Positions 17,725-25,249 of a DNA stretch of 64,000 nt are shown piece after piece. The DNA lies in assembly GCF_017876575.1 (NCBI RefSeq), contig NZ_JAGIOE010000001.1, forward strand, positions 1,302,001-1,366,000. Reading direction: 5' to 3'. The position numbers and the translations under genes are program-made. The first letter of the stretch is position 1, and the number at the start of each line of letters is the position of its first letter. Source of the stretch: Paeniglutamicibacter psychrophenolicus. GTDB taxonomy: Bacteria; Actinomycetota; Actinomycetes; Actinomycetales; Micrococcaceae. Under the pieces are notes generated by a model. The model searched no databases. It saw nothing but the letters and a program-made list of their open reading frames with translations, and had not been told where the DNA came from.

Positions 17725-18036
17725 ATGACAGCAGCCGGCGGACCCGGCGCCGAGTGGTTCGACGGTTCACGCGGGGACAGGAAGGGGTGCTTGCCGCCGA
17801 ACGATTCCGGGTAGGCCGGGGCGCAGCTGCGCAGCGTGCTGGAATTCATCCGCATGGAGCTGGCTGCGGACAACGTGGAACTGACCCTTCCGCGCGACTC
17901 CTATGGCGCCGACTGGCGGCTTACCGCCGCCGAGCCGATTATTGCGAGCCGCGAATCGGAGATTGGTGTGGCGGCCGAGTTGCTCGGTGGGCATGTGCGC
18001 AGTATTGCAGGAAAATCGGTACCGGCAGGCGTCTAA
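17725..18036 (+). pseudogene. possible degraded coding segment
   Basis: One frame starts with ATG at 17725 (MTAAGGPGAEWFDGS), is broken by TAG at 17812, then stays open to 18036, with protein-like text such as LRSVLEFIRMELAADNVELT and WRLTAAEPIIASRESEIG. Third-position GC in the second half resembles neighbouring genes. No family is recognised. It could be a remnant carrying one nonsense change, or a short independent ORF from GTG 17836. Confidence 0.3.
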
Positions 18037-18136
18037 CCCAGGGCAATTTTGGTCCCCGGTGCTGGATGCTTTGGCATGGGGAATGGAACCCCGCCTGGAA
18101 CCGAAAAGTGGGCAGAGCGCCCGGAGCGCCTCAGGT

Positions 18137-18189
18137 GTTCAGCTAATTAGAGGAGTCCGTCACGCACGGAAACTTGCTATTAACTGAAC
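18137..18189. repeat. imperfect long dyad
   Basis: GTTCAGCTAAT (18137-18147) pairs with ATTAACTGAAC (18179-18189) at ten of eleven positions across a 31-base spacer, which itself contains a small TCCGT/ACGGA dyad. It lies in the low-GC part of the empty region. It could be the end of a vanished element, an RNA hairpin or an operator. Confidence 0.3.
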
Positions 18190-18541
18190 ATGCCCGGCCG
18201 GGTTGACGTCGAGTCGATGGCCCGGGTCTTGTCAGCCGAGTCGGAAGGACTCGTGTGGGCCAAGGGGTTTCTCCAGGATGCAGCCGGGCGCTGGCATGAA
18301 GTCCAGCTGGCCGGCGGCCGCGTGAACGCCAAACATCGGAACTTGTGTGGAGGCGAAAACTTTCTGAAGAAGAAGGTGGTTCAAAGTCCAGCCAGGAACG
18401 TGCCGAATCTACAACAGACCGCGAAAAGCGATGGGTCCGAGATCCTCGGTCGACGATCCTTGCTTGATTCCGCGAGGGGAATCGGTGGGTTGCCGCCGGC
18501 ATCGAGTAACCAACCCGATGTCTTGGTAGGTGGCACCAACG

Positions 18542-18575
18542 GGCATGGGCCCATCGAAAACGATGGGCCCATGCC
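18542..18575 (-). terminator. terminator hairpin of the catabolic operon
   Basis: A perfect 15-bp stem (18542-18556 with 18561-18575) with an AAAA loop (TTTT on the transcribed minus strand) lies 26 bases beyond the stop codon of the LLM gene. Confidence 0.75.
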
Positions 18576-18601
18576 GGGAGTTACTCGGATCAACCTGGCA
18601 G

Positions 18602-19675
18602 TTACTTCTCCATGGCCAAAACACTTGGCGCCTGGGCAAACTGCGGAACAACCTCATCGATGAACAGTTGCAGCGAACGCTTCTTTTCCTCGTGGCTGAG
18701 GGAGTTGTCGTTCCAGAAGCTGTACTCGGTCACACCCAACGCTTCGTAGCGGCGCAGACGCTCGACAACCTCGGCGGGGGTGCCGATCATCGCCGACTTG
18801 TGCAGCGATTCAACAGTGAAATCAGCGCGGCCCTCGAACTTCTCCAGCGGGCTGGGCTCCAGGAAGCCGTTGACAGGCGTGGTCTTGTTGCCGAACCAGG
18901 CATCGAAGGTCCGGTAGAACTTCTGGATTCCCTCTGCGGCCGGACGCCAGGCCTCCGGCTCGTCGGCCGAGTGGACGTAGGTGTGGCGCAGAACCATGAT
19001 GTCAGGGCGTTCGGTGATCTCGGGGTGGTTGGCGATCGCGGTCTCGAACTTCTCGACCAGCGATTCCACCTCTTCATCCCCCTTCATCAGCGGGGTCACC
19101 ATGACGTGGCAGCCGTTGGCCACGGCGTAGTCGTGGGATTCGGGGCTACGCGCCGCAACCCAGACCGGAACCTTCTTCTGCACCGGCTTGGGCACCGAGG
19201 TCGAAGTGGGGAACTGCCATACCTCGCCGTCGTGGGCGTAGTCGCCCTCCCAGAGCTTCTGGATCGCAGGGATGATCTCCTGCATGTGCTGGCCACCATC
19301 GGTGGCCGGCAGTCCACCGGCGACACGGTCGAATTCGAACTGGTAGGCGCCTCGGGCCACACCCAGTTCGGCGCGGCCGTTGCTGATGACATCGAGCAGG
19401 GCGACCTCGCCGGCAGCCCGAATCGGGTTCCAGAACGGGGCGATGATGGTGCCGGCACCCAGGCGGATGGTGGAGGTCTTGGCCGCGAGGTATGCCAGCT
19501 GCGGAAGCGGGTTCGGGGAAACCGTGTACTCCATGGAGTGGTGCTCGCCGATCCACACGGTGTCGAAGCCTCCGGCTTCGGCCATCTGGGTCAGCTCGAC
19601 CAGGTTCTCCCAGTGCTGCTGGGTGGTGAGCGATTCATCGTAGCGTTCCATGTGGATAAAGAGGGAAAAGCGCAT
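18602..19675 (-). CDS. LLM-class (luciferase-like) flavin-dependent monooxygenase
   Basis: A 357-residue bacterial-luciferase-fold enzyme. Features include FDTVWIGEHH near 38, LGAGTIIAPFWNPIRAAGEVALLDVISNGRAELGVARG (about 72-109), the FMN-binding core, and VPVWVAARSPESHDYAV near 168. Such enzymes use FMNH2 from a partner reductase to oxygenate or open substrates; RutA (uracil ring opening) and the ring-cleaving oxygenases of pyridine and trigonelline breakdown are relevant members. It is the last gene of the minus-strand arm, and the likely reductase partner is on the divergent arm (24234). It probably performs the first step, oxygenation of an N-heteroaromatic or related compound. Substrate unproven. 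Confidence 0.85.
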   Translation of the reverse strand: MRFSLFIHMERYDESLTTQQHWENLVELTQMAEAGGFDTVWIGEHHSMEYTVSPNPLPQLAYLAAKTSTIRLGAGTIIAPFWNPIRAAGEVALLDVISNGRAELGVARGAYQFEFDRVAGGLPATDGGQHMQEIIPAIQKLWEGDYAHDGEVWQFPTSTSVPKPVQKKVPVWVAARSPESHDYAVANGCHVMVTPLMKGDEEVESLVEKFETAIANHPEITERPDIMVLRHTYVHSADEPEAWRPAAEGIQKFYRTFDAWFGNKTTPVNGFLEPSPLEKFEGRADFTVESLHKSAMIGTPAEVVERLRRYEALGVTEYSFWNDNSLSHEEKKRSLQLFIDEVVPQFAQAPSVLAMEK

Positions 19676-19693
19676 GGTTGCTTCCTTTCGGGC

Positions 19694-19891
19694 TTAGTTG
19701 GTGTTGTTTCGTTCGGCGATCGTCACGTTGGTGCGTGACCAGTGCTCGTGTTCGATCTCGCGGACGATGACCGTGATGTTTTCGGGGGCGGCGTCAACCG
19801 TTTGGACTGCTGCATGGTGCAGGGCGTCCATCAGTGCGCGTAGTTGTTCGGGGCTGCGGCCCTTGGCAATGGAGACATCTATCAGTGGCAT
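19694..19891 (-). CDS. 4-oxalocrotonate tautomerase family protein
   Basis: A 65-residue protein starting MPLIDVSIAKGRSPEQ; removal of Met exposes Pro1, the catalytic base of this superfamily. The rest (ITVIVREIEHEHW) matches the small hexameric tautomerases. In this operon it would isomerise an enol, enamide or unsaturated aldehyde intermediate made after ring opening. The ATG at 19891 has AAGGGA about nine bases upstream. It sits between the aldehyde dehydrogenase and LLM genes with gaps of 14 and 18 bases. Confidence 0.85.
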   Translation of the reverse strand: MPLIDVSIAKGRSPEQLRALMDALHHAAVQTVDAAPENITVIVREIEHEHWSRTNVTIAERNNTN

Positions 19892-19905
19892 GGTGCTTGT
19901 CCCTT

Positions 19906-21390
19906 CTAGGAGCGCATGACGAACGGGTCTGCAACGGGGGACTCGTCGGTGTTGATCCACACGCTCTTCAACCTGGTGTATTCGTTCATGGACTCCAGGC
20001 CGTGCTCGATGCCGACTCCCGAGTTCTTGAATCCCTGGCGTGGGGACATCGGGGACATGGCTCGGTAGGTGTTGACCCAGATCGTGCCGGCTTCAAGTTT
20101 GCGGGCCATGCGGTGTGCACGGGACAGGTTCTGCGTCCAGACACCTGCCGCCAGGCCGTATTCGGTGTCGTTGGCCATGCCGAGCAGCTCGTCCTCGTGC
20201 TCGAACGGCATGATCGCGGCGACCGGGCCGAAGATTTCCTCGCGGACCACGCGCATGTCGTTGTTGACGTCGGTGAGCACGGTGGGTGCGTAGTAGTAGC
20301 CGGGCAGCTCAAGCCCTTCGGGACGGCAGCCTCCGGCCAGCACGGTGGCACCCTCTTTGGCGCCGAGCTCCACGTAGGAGGACACCTTCTCAAGCTGGCC
20401 GGCAAATGCCAGCGGGCCCAATTCGGTGGAGTCGGCCAGCGGGTCGCCGATCACGATCGACCGGGCACGCGCGGTGACCTTCTCCACCAGCTCGTCGTAG
20501 ACCGACTTGTGGGCGAACACCCGGCTGCCGGCGATGCAGGTCTGTCCCGCCGCCGCGTAGATGCCGGCGATGACACCCATTGCGGCATTTGAAACATTTG
20601 CGTCGTCAAAGATGATGTTTGGGCTCTTGCCGCCCAGCTCCAGCGTGCAGCCGATGAAGCGGCTGGCGGCCTGCGAGGCAATGTGCGAGCCGGTGGCCGT
20701 TGACCCGGTAAAGGAGATCTTTGCCAGCAGCGGGTGGGCCACCAATGCTGCACCGGCTTCGGCGCCGAATCCGGTGACCACGTTGATGACACCGGCCGGG
20801 AACCCGGCCTGGTCGGCAAGCTCGGCCAGCAGCAGCACCGTGCGCGAGGTGTATTCGCTGGGCTTGATCACCACGGTGTTGCCGGCGGCCAGCGCCGGTG
20901 CGATCTTGGAGGTGGTCAAGGTCAGGGGCGAGTTCCACGGGGTGATGGCACCGACCACGCCGAGCGGCTCGCGCTGGGTGTAGTTCAGGATCGCCGGGTT
21001 CATCGCCGGAATCTGGGCACCCTGGACCTTGTCGGCCAGTCCCGCGTAGTAGTAGAAGTACTCGGGCAGGGCAGCCATCTGGCCGCGCATCTCGCGCAGC
21101 AGCTTGCCGTTGTCCAAGGACTCGTCCATCGCCAGCTTCTCGGCGTTCTCGCCGACCAAATCGCCCAGGCGGCGCAGCAGGTGGCCGCGCTGGGTGGCGT
21201 TCAGCGAGCTCCAGGCCGAGGAGGTGAAGGCCGAATGGGCGGCCTTGACCGCGAGGTCAACGTCCTGGGCATTGCCGCGGGCCGCTTCGTAGAGTTCCTC
21301 GAGCGTCGCGGGGTTGGTGCTGGTGAAATAGCGGTCTTCGCTCGGGGCGACGTATTCGCCGTTGATGAAGTGCTGGTAGCGCTCGGTCAT
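19906..21390 (-). CDS. aldehyde dehydrogenase (NAD(P)+-dependent)
   Basis: A 494-residue aldehyde dehydrogenase. The substrate glutamate is in LELGGKSPN (about 263) and the catalytic cysteine in AGQTCIAGSR (about 297); PWNSPL and the GSTATG coenzyme motif are also present. It oxidises an aldehyde to an acid and resembles 4-hydroxymuconic and other semialdehyde dehydrogenases. In pyridine and trigonelline catabolism an enzyme of this family oxidises the formamido-aldehyde made by ring opening; that role is proposed here by analogy. It overlaps the upstream hydrolase gene by four bases. Confidence 0.92.
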   Translation of the reverse strand: MTERYQHFINGEYVAPSEDRYFTSTNPATLEELYEAARGNAQDVDLAVKAAHSAFTSSAWSSLNATQRGHLLRRLGDLVGENAEKLAMDESLDNGKLLREMRGQMAALPEYFYYYAGLADKVQGAQIPAMNPAILNYTQREPLGVVGAITPWNSPLTLTTSKIAPALAAGNTVVIKPSEYTSRTVLLLAELADQAGFPAGVINVVTGFGAEAGAALVAHPLLAKISFTGSTATGSHIASQAASRFIGCTLELGGKSPNIIFDDANVSNAAMGVIAGIYAAAGQTCIAGSRVFAHKSVYDELVEKVTARARSIVIGDPLADSTELGPLAFAGQLEKVSSYVELGAKEGATVLAGGCRPEGLELPGYYYAPTVLTDVNNDMRVVREEIFGPVAAIMPFEHEDELLGMANDTEYGLAAGVWTQNLSRAHRMARKLEAGTIWVNTYRAMSPMSPRQGFKNSGVGIEHGLESMNEYTRLKSVWINTDESPVADPFVMRS

Positions 21391-22139
21391 GATGGCATTC
21401 CTTCATTTTCACTAAAAAAACTGTTCAACTGTGCCGCCAGGGCCGGGGCATTTTCCACCGGCAACATGTGCCGGGCACCGGGAACGACATGCACCGTGCA
21501 ATGGGGGATCGCAGCCCCCAGCCGGTGGGACATCTCCGGGGTCGATCCCGGATCCAGCTCACCGGTGATGGCCAGCGTCGGCTGGGTGATCGAGCCGAGT
21601 TCCCCGGCGATTTCCCGGTCGCCACGGGCGAAGACCGCGTAGGCGTGCAGGTAGGACTCCAGATCGTTGGCTGCCAGCACCCGCCGGGTATCGGCGATGA
21701 TGTCGGCCGGAACGGTGCTTTGTTCCTTCGGGTACCAACGCTCAATGGCCTTGTCCACGCCCTCCTCGAAGTGCTCGCCGGCGGTGGCCAGGCGCTGCTC
21801 AACGGACGCGGATTCCTCCGCGGTGCGTTGGCAGACCGAATTGACCGCGGTGAGGGTCAGTACGCGTTCGGGGGCGAAGCGGGCGATGTGCTGGGCGACC
21901 AGTGCACCGAGTGAGAAACCCACCAGGTGTACGGGCCCGGATTCATCCATCCGTCCCAGCACGTCCCGGGCGAGGCTGGCCAGGTCCTGTGGTTCGCGCA
22001 GGGCCGGCTGTTGGCCATGCCCGGGCAGGTCCAGTGCCACGGATACGCGGCCCAGCTGCTGCTGGAGGGGCCGCCACATGGTGTGGTCCAAACCCACACC
22101 ATGCAGCAGCACCACCGTGGCTTGCTTGGAATTCGTCAT
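21387..22139 (-). CDS. alpha/beta hydrolase
   Basis: A 250-residue alpha/beta-fold hydrolase with oxyanion motif LLHGVGLDHTMW, nucleophile elbow GFSLGA (Ser about 96), acid in TGELDPGS and catalytic His in GARHMLP. It is similar in size to 3-oxoadipate enol-lactonases and to hydrolases that cleave C-N or C-C bonds in ring-fission products. It overlaps the aldehyde dehydrogenase gene by four bases. In the proposed pathway it would hydrolyse the oxidised ring-opening product, as TgnD does in trigonelline breakdown. The substrate is an inference. Confidence 0.85.
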   Translation of the reverse strand: MTNSKQATVVLLHGVGLDHTMWRPLQQQLGRVSVALDLPGHGQQPALREPQDLASLARDVLGRMDESGPVHLVGFSLGALVAQHIARFAPERVLTLTAVNSVCQRTAEESASVEQRLATAGEHFEEGVDKAIERWYPKEQSTVPADIIADTRRVLAANDLESYLHAYAVFARGDREIAGELGSITQPTLAITGELDPGSTPEMSHRLGAAIPHCTVHVVPGARHMLPVENAPALAAQLNSFFSENEGMPS

Positions 22140-22156
22140 CTTCGCCCCCGACTTGC

Positions 22157-22708
22157 CTACAGTTCGGTGGACAGCGACGCGAGCCGCTGCTGCGGACGTC
22201 CCTGGGTGGAACCGGCCAACGCAATGAGGATCTCGCCGGCGTGGGGTGCATCGGCGATCTTCACCTCGATGCTCTGGTGGTGCGAGCGGATGGTCGCGTC
22301 GGTGAAGTGCTTGAGCGGGATGTCGAACTGCACGCCGGCCGGGCCGCGCTTCTCAACTGCCGGCAGCAGCGTGGTCGCGTTGGCGGCATCGCGGAAGTGG
22401 TTGCCGAACTTCAGGGTGTGGATCAGTGCCGAGCCATGCTCGATCTCCCCGTCCAGTCCCACGATTGCTGCCTTTCCGTAGGCCTCAAGCGGAGCGCCCA
22501 ACGCTTCGATGACGCGTGGTGCCAGCAGTGCACCCAGATCGGAAGCGACCTTGTCGATGCCCTCGGTCAGGTCCTCAACGAACCCCTGCCCGGCCCACGG
22601 GTTGTCGAAGACCGCGGCAACGATGACCACGCGGGCCGCCGGATCCACCTGGCGGCCGCCCTCGGTGTTGGTCTCTTCAATGATGGTGACAAGCTTGCGG
22701 TAGTTCAC
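22157..22708 (-). CDS. amino acid synthesis (DUF1185, PF06684) family protein, copy 2
   Basis: A 183-residue member of PF06684, a family of uncertain function despite its name. Typical strings are VVIVAAVFDNPWAGQGF, ALGAPLEAYGKAAIVGLDGEIEHGSALIH and SIEVKIADAPHAGEILIALA. No membrane segment or signal is present. It starts with GTG, which overlaps the end of its paralogue (GTGA). Adjacent paralogues suggest a heteromeric complex or two related substrates. In this operon a role in handling an unstable intermediate, or as an accessory hydrolase or isomerase, is possible; none is established. Confidence 0.88.
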   Translation of the reverse strand: MNYRKLVTIIEETNTEGGRQVDPAARVVIVAAVFDNPWAGQGFVEDLTEGIDKVASDLGALLAPRVIEALGAPLEAYGKAAIVGLDGEIEHGSALIHTLKFGNHFRDAANATTLLPAVEKRGPAGVQFDIPLKHFTDATIRSHHQSIEVKIADAPHAGEILIALAGSTQGRPQQRLASLSTEL

Positions 22709-23373
22709 AGTGTGATTCCTTTCAGGATTTCTGACGTGATCGTGCGGTCGGTGGTGCGGTCCCCGATCCGGGCATGTGGTCGTGGACCGGTGGAAGCTGC
22801 GGCGATGACCGCAATTTCACCTGCATGCGGGGCATCGGGCACAGTGAGCTCAATGGTTTGGTAGTGGCTGCGGGTAGCAGGGGAGGTCTTGTGCCACATC
22901 GGCACACGCAATTGTTCGCCGGCGGTGGCTCGACCATCCACGAAGCAGATGATTGAGGTTCCCTCGAGTGCCTCGCGCAGCAGGTTGCCGAAATACGGGG
23001 TGTGGATCAGCGCACCGGCATGTTCCAGCTCGCCATCGAGTCCCACGAGCGCGGCCTTGCCGAAGGCCTCGACCTTCTCGGCTCCACCCAAAGCGTCCAA
23101 CAAGCGGTCGGAGAGAAGCTTGGCAAGCAGTGGGGCAATGCTTTCAGTTCGCTCGGACAGGTCATGGGAGGTTCCGGTGCCAAGCCATGGGTTGGCGATG
23201 ACCGCGGTGGCCGTGGCCCGGGTGATCGTGCCGAGCGATTCGTGGGGGACTTCTTCAATGATGGAAGTGATCTTGCGCAGTCCGATCGCCCCAGCGATGT
23301 CGGAGTACTCGCCCAGCGTTGAGCGTTGGCTGAGATCGATGGTTTGTGCCGTAGTGGCGAGTGGGCTGTTCAT
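22705..23373 (-). CDS. amino acid synthesis (DUF1185, PF06684) family protein, copy 1
   Basis: A 222-residue PF06684 protein with an N-terminal extension of about 30 residues compared with copy 2. It shares PWLGTG, VEAFGKAALVGLDGELEHAG and VPDAPHAGEIAVIAA. It is the first structural gene after the gntR gene, 38 bases away. Family function is unknown. The two copies align along their whole length but have clearly diverged, so they have probably been kept as separate subunits. Confidence 0.88.
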   Translation of the reverse strand: MNSPLATTAQTIDLSQRSTLGEYSDIAGAIGLRKITSIIEEVPHESLGTITRATATAVIANPWLGTGTSHDLSERTESIAPLLAKLLSDRLLDALGGAEKVEAFGKAALVGLDGELEHAGALIHTPYFGNLLREALEGTSIICFVDGRATAGEQLRVPMWHKTSPATRSHYQTIELTVPDAPHAGEIAVIAAASTGPRPHARIGDRTTDRTITSEILKGITL

Positions 23374-23411
23374 GTACGTTCCTTTGACTATGAGGTCTAA
23401 ATGCCGAGGCG

Positions 23412-24116
23412 CTAGTCCGAGTGTCCGGTGTCCTCGGACTCGCGCAGGGCTGCCAAGACTGCGGACTGGCTTGAGGATGCGACGTGGCGGCGCATCACCA
23501 GCTCGGCTGCCAGGGGATCCTTGGAGAGGATTGCATCGACGATGGCTTGGTGTTCGTTCACGGAGTTGCGTAGTCGCCCGGGAAGACTCAGCGTCTGGGA
23601 GACGATCCGGTGGTAGGCCAGCTGGTTCATCAACAGGTCGTAGTGTTCCGCGAGCTTGAGGTTGTCGGCCCCCGCTACCAACGTGCTGTGGAATTCGTGC
23701 ACCAGCTGCGAATACCGCTCTGCGTCCCCCCGTTCAACTGCTTCCGTGGCCTGAGCAATGTTCTCCTGTAACAAGAGCAGCTCCGGGACTCGGCCGCGAC
23801 GAGCCAACAGCCCGGCAGCCAGCCCTTCAAAGGCTTCCTTGAGTTGGAACATCTCGTGGATTTCTCGCTGCGTTGGTTTGCGAACGAAGGTTCCGACGCG
23901 GGCCCGGACTTCGACAAGCCCCTCACGCTCAAGCTGCTTGAGGGCTTCGCGGATCGGTGTGCGGCTGACCTCGAATTCCTGGGCCAAAGCGGTTTCGGCC
24001 AGCATGTTCCCGGGCTGCACCGTCCCGGTGACAATCATTTGACGCAGCCGGGTGAGTAGTGGCGGTTCGTTCGAATCCTGGCTGGGCTTTGGTTCCAGTG
24101 ATGTGGTCTCTTGCAT
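23412..24116 (-). CDS. GntR-family regulator, FCD subgroup
   Basis: A 234-residue regulator. The N-terminal winged helix (about 25-85) includes ALAQEFEVSRTPIREALKQLE, the GntR recognition helix, and is followed by a helical FCD ligand-binding domain (about 95-225) with EFHSTLVAGADN and a C-terminal VMRRHVA. It likely represses itself and both arms of the locus and responds to the substrate or an intermediate. Its ATG lies inside a TTGCATACAA box, and a promoter (TTGCAT, 17 bases, TATTGT) places the transcript start at or next to the ATG, so the mRNA is probably leaderless. Confidence 0.88.
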   Translation of the reverse strand: MQETTSLEPKPSQDSNEPPLLTRLRQMIVTGTVQPGNMLAETALAQEFEVSRTPIREALKQLEREGLVEVRARVGTFVRKPTQREIHEMFQLKEAFEGLAAGLLARRGRVPELLLLQENIAQATEAVERGDAERYSQLVHEFHSTLVAGADNLKLAEHYDLLMNQLAYHRIVSQTLSLPGRLRNSVNEHQAIVDAILSKDPLAAELVMRRHVASSSQSAVLAALRESEDTGHSD

Positions 24117-24120
24117 ACAA
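24111..24120. promoter_or_regulatory. GntR operator box A over the gntR start codon
   Basis: TTGCATACAA overlaps the gntR ATG (24114-24116) and its predicted transcript start. It is the inverted copy of box B at 24142-24151. Confidence 0.65.
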
Positions 24121-24141
24121 GAACAATATCCCCGACTGCTG

Positions 24142-24151
24142 TTGTATGCAA
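24142..24151. promoter_or_regulatory. GntR operator box B over the gntR -35 region
   Basis: TTGTATGCAA contains, on the minus strand, the TTGCAT that I assign as the -35 hexamer of gntR. It is inverted relative to box A with centres 31 bases apart (about three turns). Confidence 0.65.
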
Positions 24152-24199
24152 GTGATTCCCTTGAAACCCCTGAATCATAGAAGAAAAATCGGAAGCCTG

Positions 24200-24227
24200 T
24201 TGACTCAGTCACATCAACTGCTACGAT
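24200..24227 (+). promoter_or_regulatory. promoter of the rightward arm
   Basis: TTGACT (24200-24205) and TACGAT (24222-24227) are 16 bases apart. The expected transcript start, about seven bases on, coincides with the ATG at 24234; no ribosome site precedes that ATG, pointing to a leaderless mRNA. Confidence 0.6.
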
Positions 24228-24229
24228 TC

Positions 24230-24239
24230 TTGCATGCAA
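24230..24239. promoter_or_regulatory. GntR operator box C over the flavin reductase start codon
   Basis: TTGCATGCAA is a perfect palindrome that covers the ATG at 24234 and the predicted transcript start. It closely matches boxes A and B, so one regulator likely controls both arms. Confidence 0.65.
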
Positions 24240-25208
24240 CATATTCAAGATTCTCAGATTCAGCTCACCAAGGACGCACTGACTGCCGCATGGGAGGCAG
24301 CGTGGGATCGCGGCGAAGTTGACGCGCTGGACGCCGTGCTGCACCCGGACTACCGCCGGGAGAGCACCCAGTCCAGCCACGTATCGAGCGCGCAGGATCT
24401 GAAGCAGGAAATCCTCGATGTGCGTGCAGCGTTCCCGGACCTGACCACCCAGATCGACAACATCCTGTTCGACTCGGAGACGGGAACCGCGGGCATCTTC
24501 TGGCGCACCACCGGAACCTTCACCAACGATCTGCAGGGCGTGCCCGCCACGGGCAGCACCGTTGAGACCCGCGGGTCCAACTTGCTGACGTTCCAGGGCG
24601 ACAAGATCATGACCGAAAAGGTCACCTGGGACCAGAGTGAGCTGCTTGCGGATGTCGGCGTTCCCTCGCTGCGCTCGGCATTTGAAACCCCCGAGGACGC
24701 CGTGGTCGATGACCTGAGCGGCATTCCCGGACTAGATGAACTCAAGGGCTTCAACCGCCAGTTCATCACCGGTGTCACCGTGGTCACCACCATCGATGAC
24801 GCCGGAAAGCCACGCGGTCTGGCCGCGAATTCCTACGTGTCGATTTCCCTGGAACCGCCCCTGGTGCTGGTCTGCGTGCAGAAGACCACCAGCACGTACT
24901 CCCCGCTGTTCAAGTCCACCCACCTGGGTATCAACATCATGAGCAACGAGCAGCGCGACACCCTGGGCGTCTTCGCATCCAAGGGCGATGACAAGTTCGC
25001 CAACATCCAGTGGCATGAGGGACCGAACGGCAGCCCGCTGATCGACGGTTCCGCGGCCTCGATCGAAGCCGAGATCAAGGAACGCTTCCAGGCCAAGACC
25101 CACACGGTCTTCATCGCCAAGGTCAAGCACTCCGAGGTCGCCGAGCTCGCCCCCATGGTCTACAAGGCCGGCCGCTTCTTTGACGGGGCAGAGCTCACCG
25201 AGCTTTAG
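24234..25208 (+). CDS. SnoaL-like domain fused to flavin reductase
   Basis: A 324-residue two-domain protein. Residues about 10-140 form a SnoaL/NTF2-like domain (TKDALTAAWEAAWDRGEVDAL, DYRRESTQSSH, RGSNLLTFQGDKI). Residues about 170-322 form an FMN-reductase-like flavin reductase (FNRQFITGVTVVTT, NSYVSISLEPPLVLVCV, FAVS-type core and a C-terminal GRFFDGAELTEL). The reductase would supply reduced flavin to the LLM monooxygenase at 18602. The fused NTF2-like domain may bind the substrate or an intermediate, or couple the two components. It is the first gene of the rightward arm and divergent from gntR. Confidence 0.85.
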   Translation: MQHIQDSQIQLTKDALTAAWEAAWDRGEVDALDAVLHPDYRRESTQSSHVSSAQDLKQEILDVRAAFPDLTTQIDNILFDSETGTAGIFWRTTGTFTNDLQGVPATGSTVETRGSNLLTFQGDKIMTEKVTWDQSELLADVGVPSLRSAFETPEDAVVDDLSGIPGLDELKGFNRQFITGVTVVTTIDDAGKPRGLAANSYVSISLEPPLVLVCVQKTTSTYSPLFKSTHLGINIMSNEQRDTLGVFASKGDDKFANIQWHEGPNGSPLIDGSAASIEAEIKERFQAKTHTVFIAKVKHSEVAELAPMVYKAGRFFDGAELTEL

Positions 25209-25249
25209 TCCGTTCCCTCCCAACTCCGAGAACACGAAGTGCGAGAGTC

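Larger units (their letters stand above)
17545..18601. other. 1.06-kb region without a convincing intact gene
   Basis: Between narK and the LLM monooxygenase there is no ORF that I would call a gene. The GC content drops across about 18130-18480. The stretch holds a possible gene remnant (17725-18036), an extended imperfect dyad (18137-18189) and a terminator (18542-18575). It may be the scar of a lost or mobile segment. Confidence 0.5.

Noticed and set aside
18143-18663. ORFs of 119 (minus) and 157 (plus) codons in the gene-poor region
   Set aside because: Mixed composition, no ribosome sites, and the plus-strand frame runs through the terminator at 18542 and into the LLM gene; not credible as genes.
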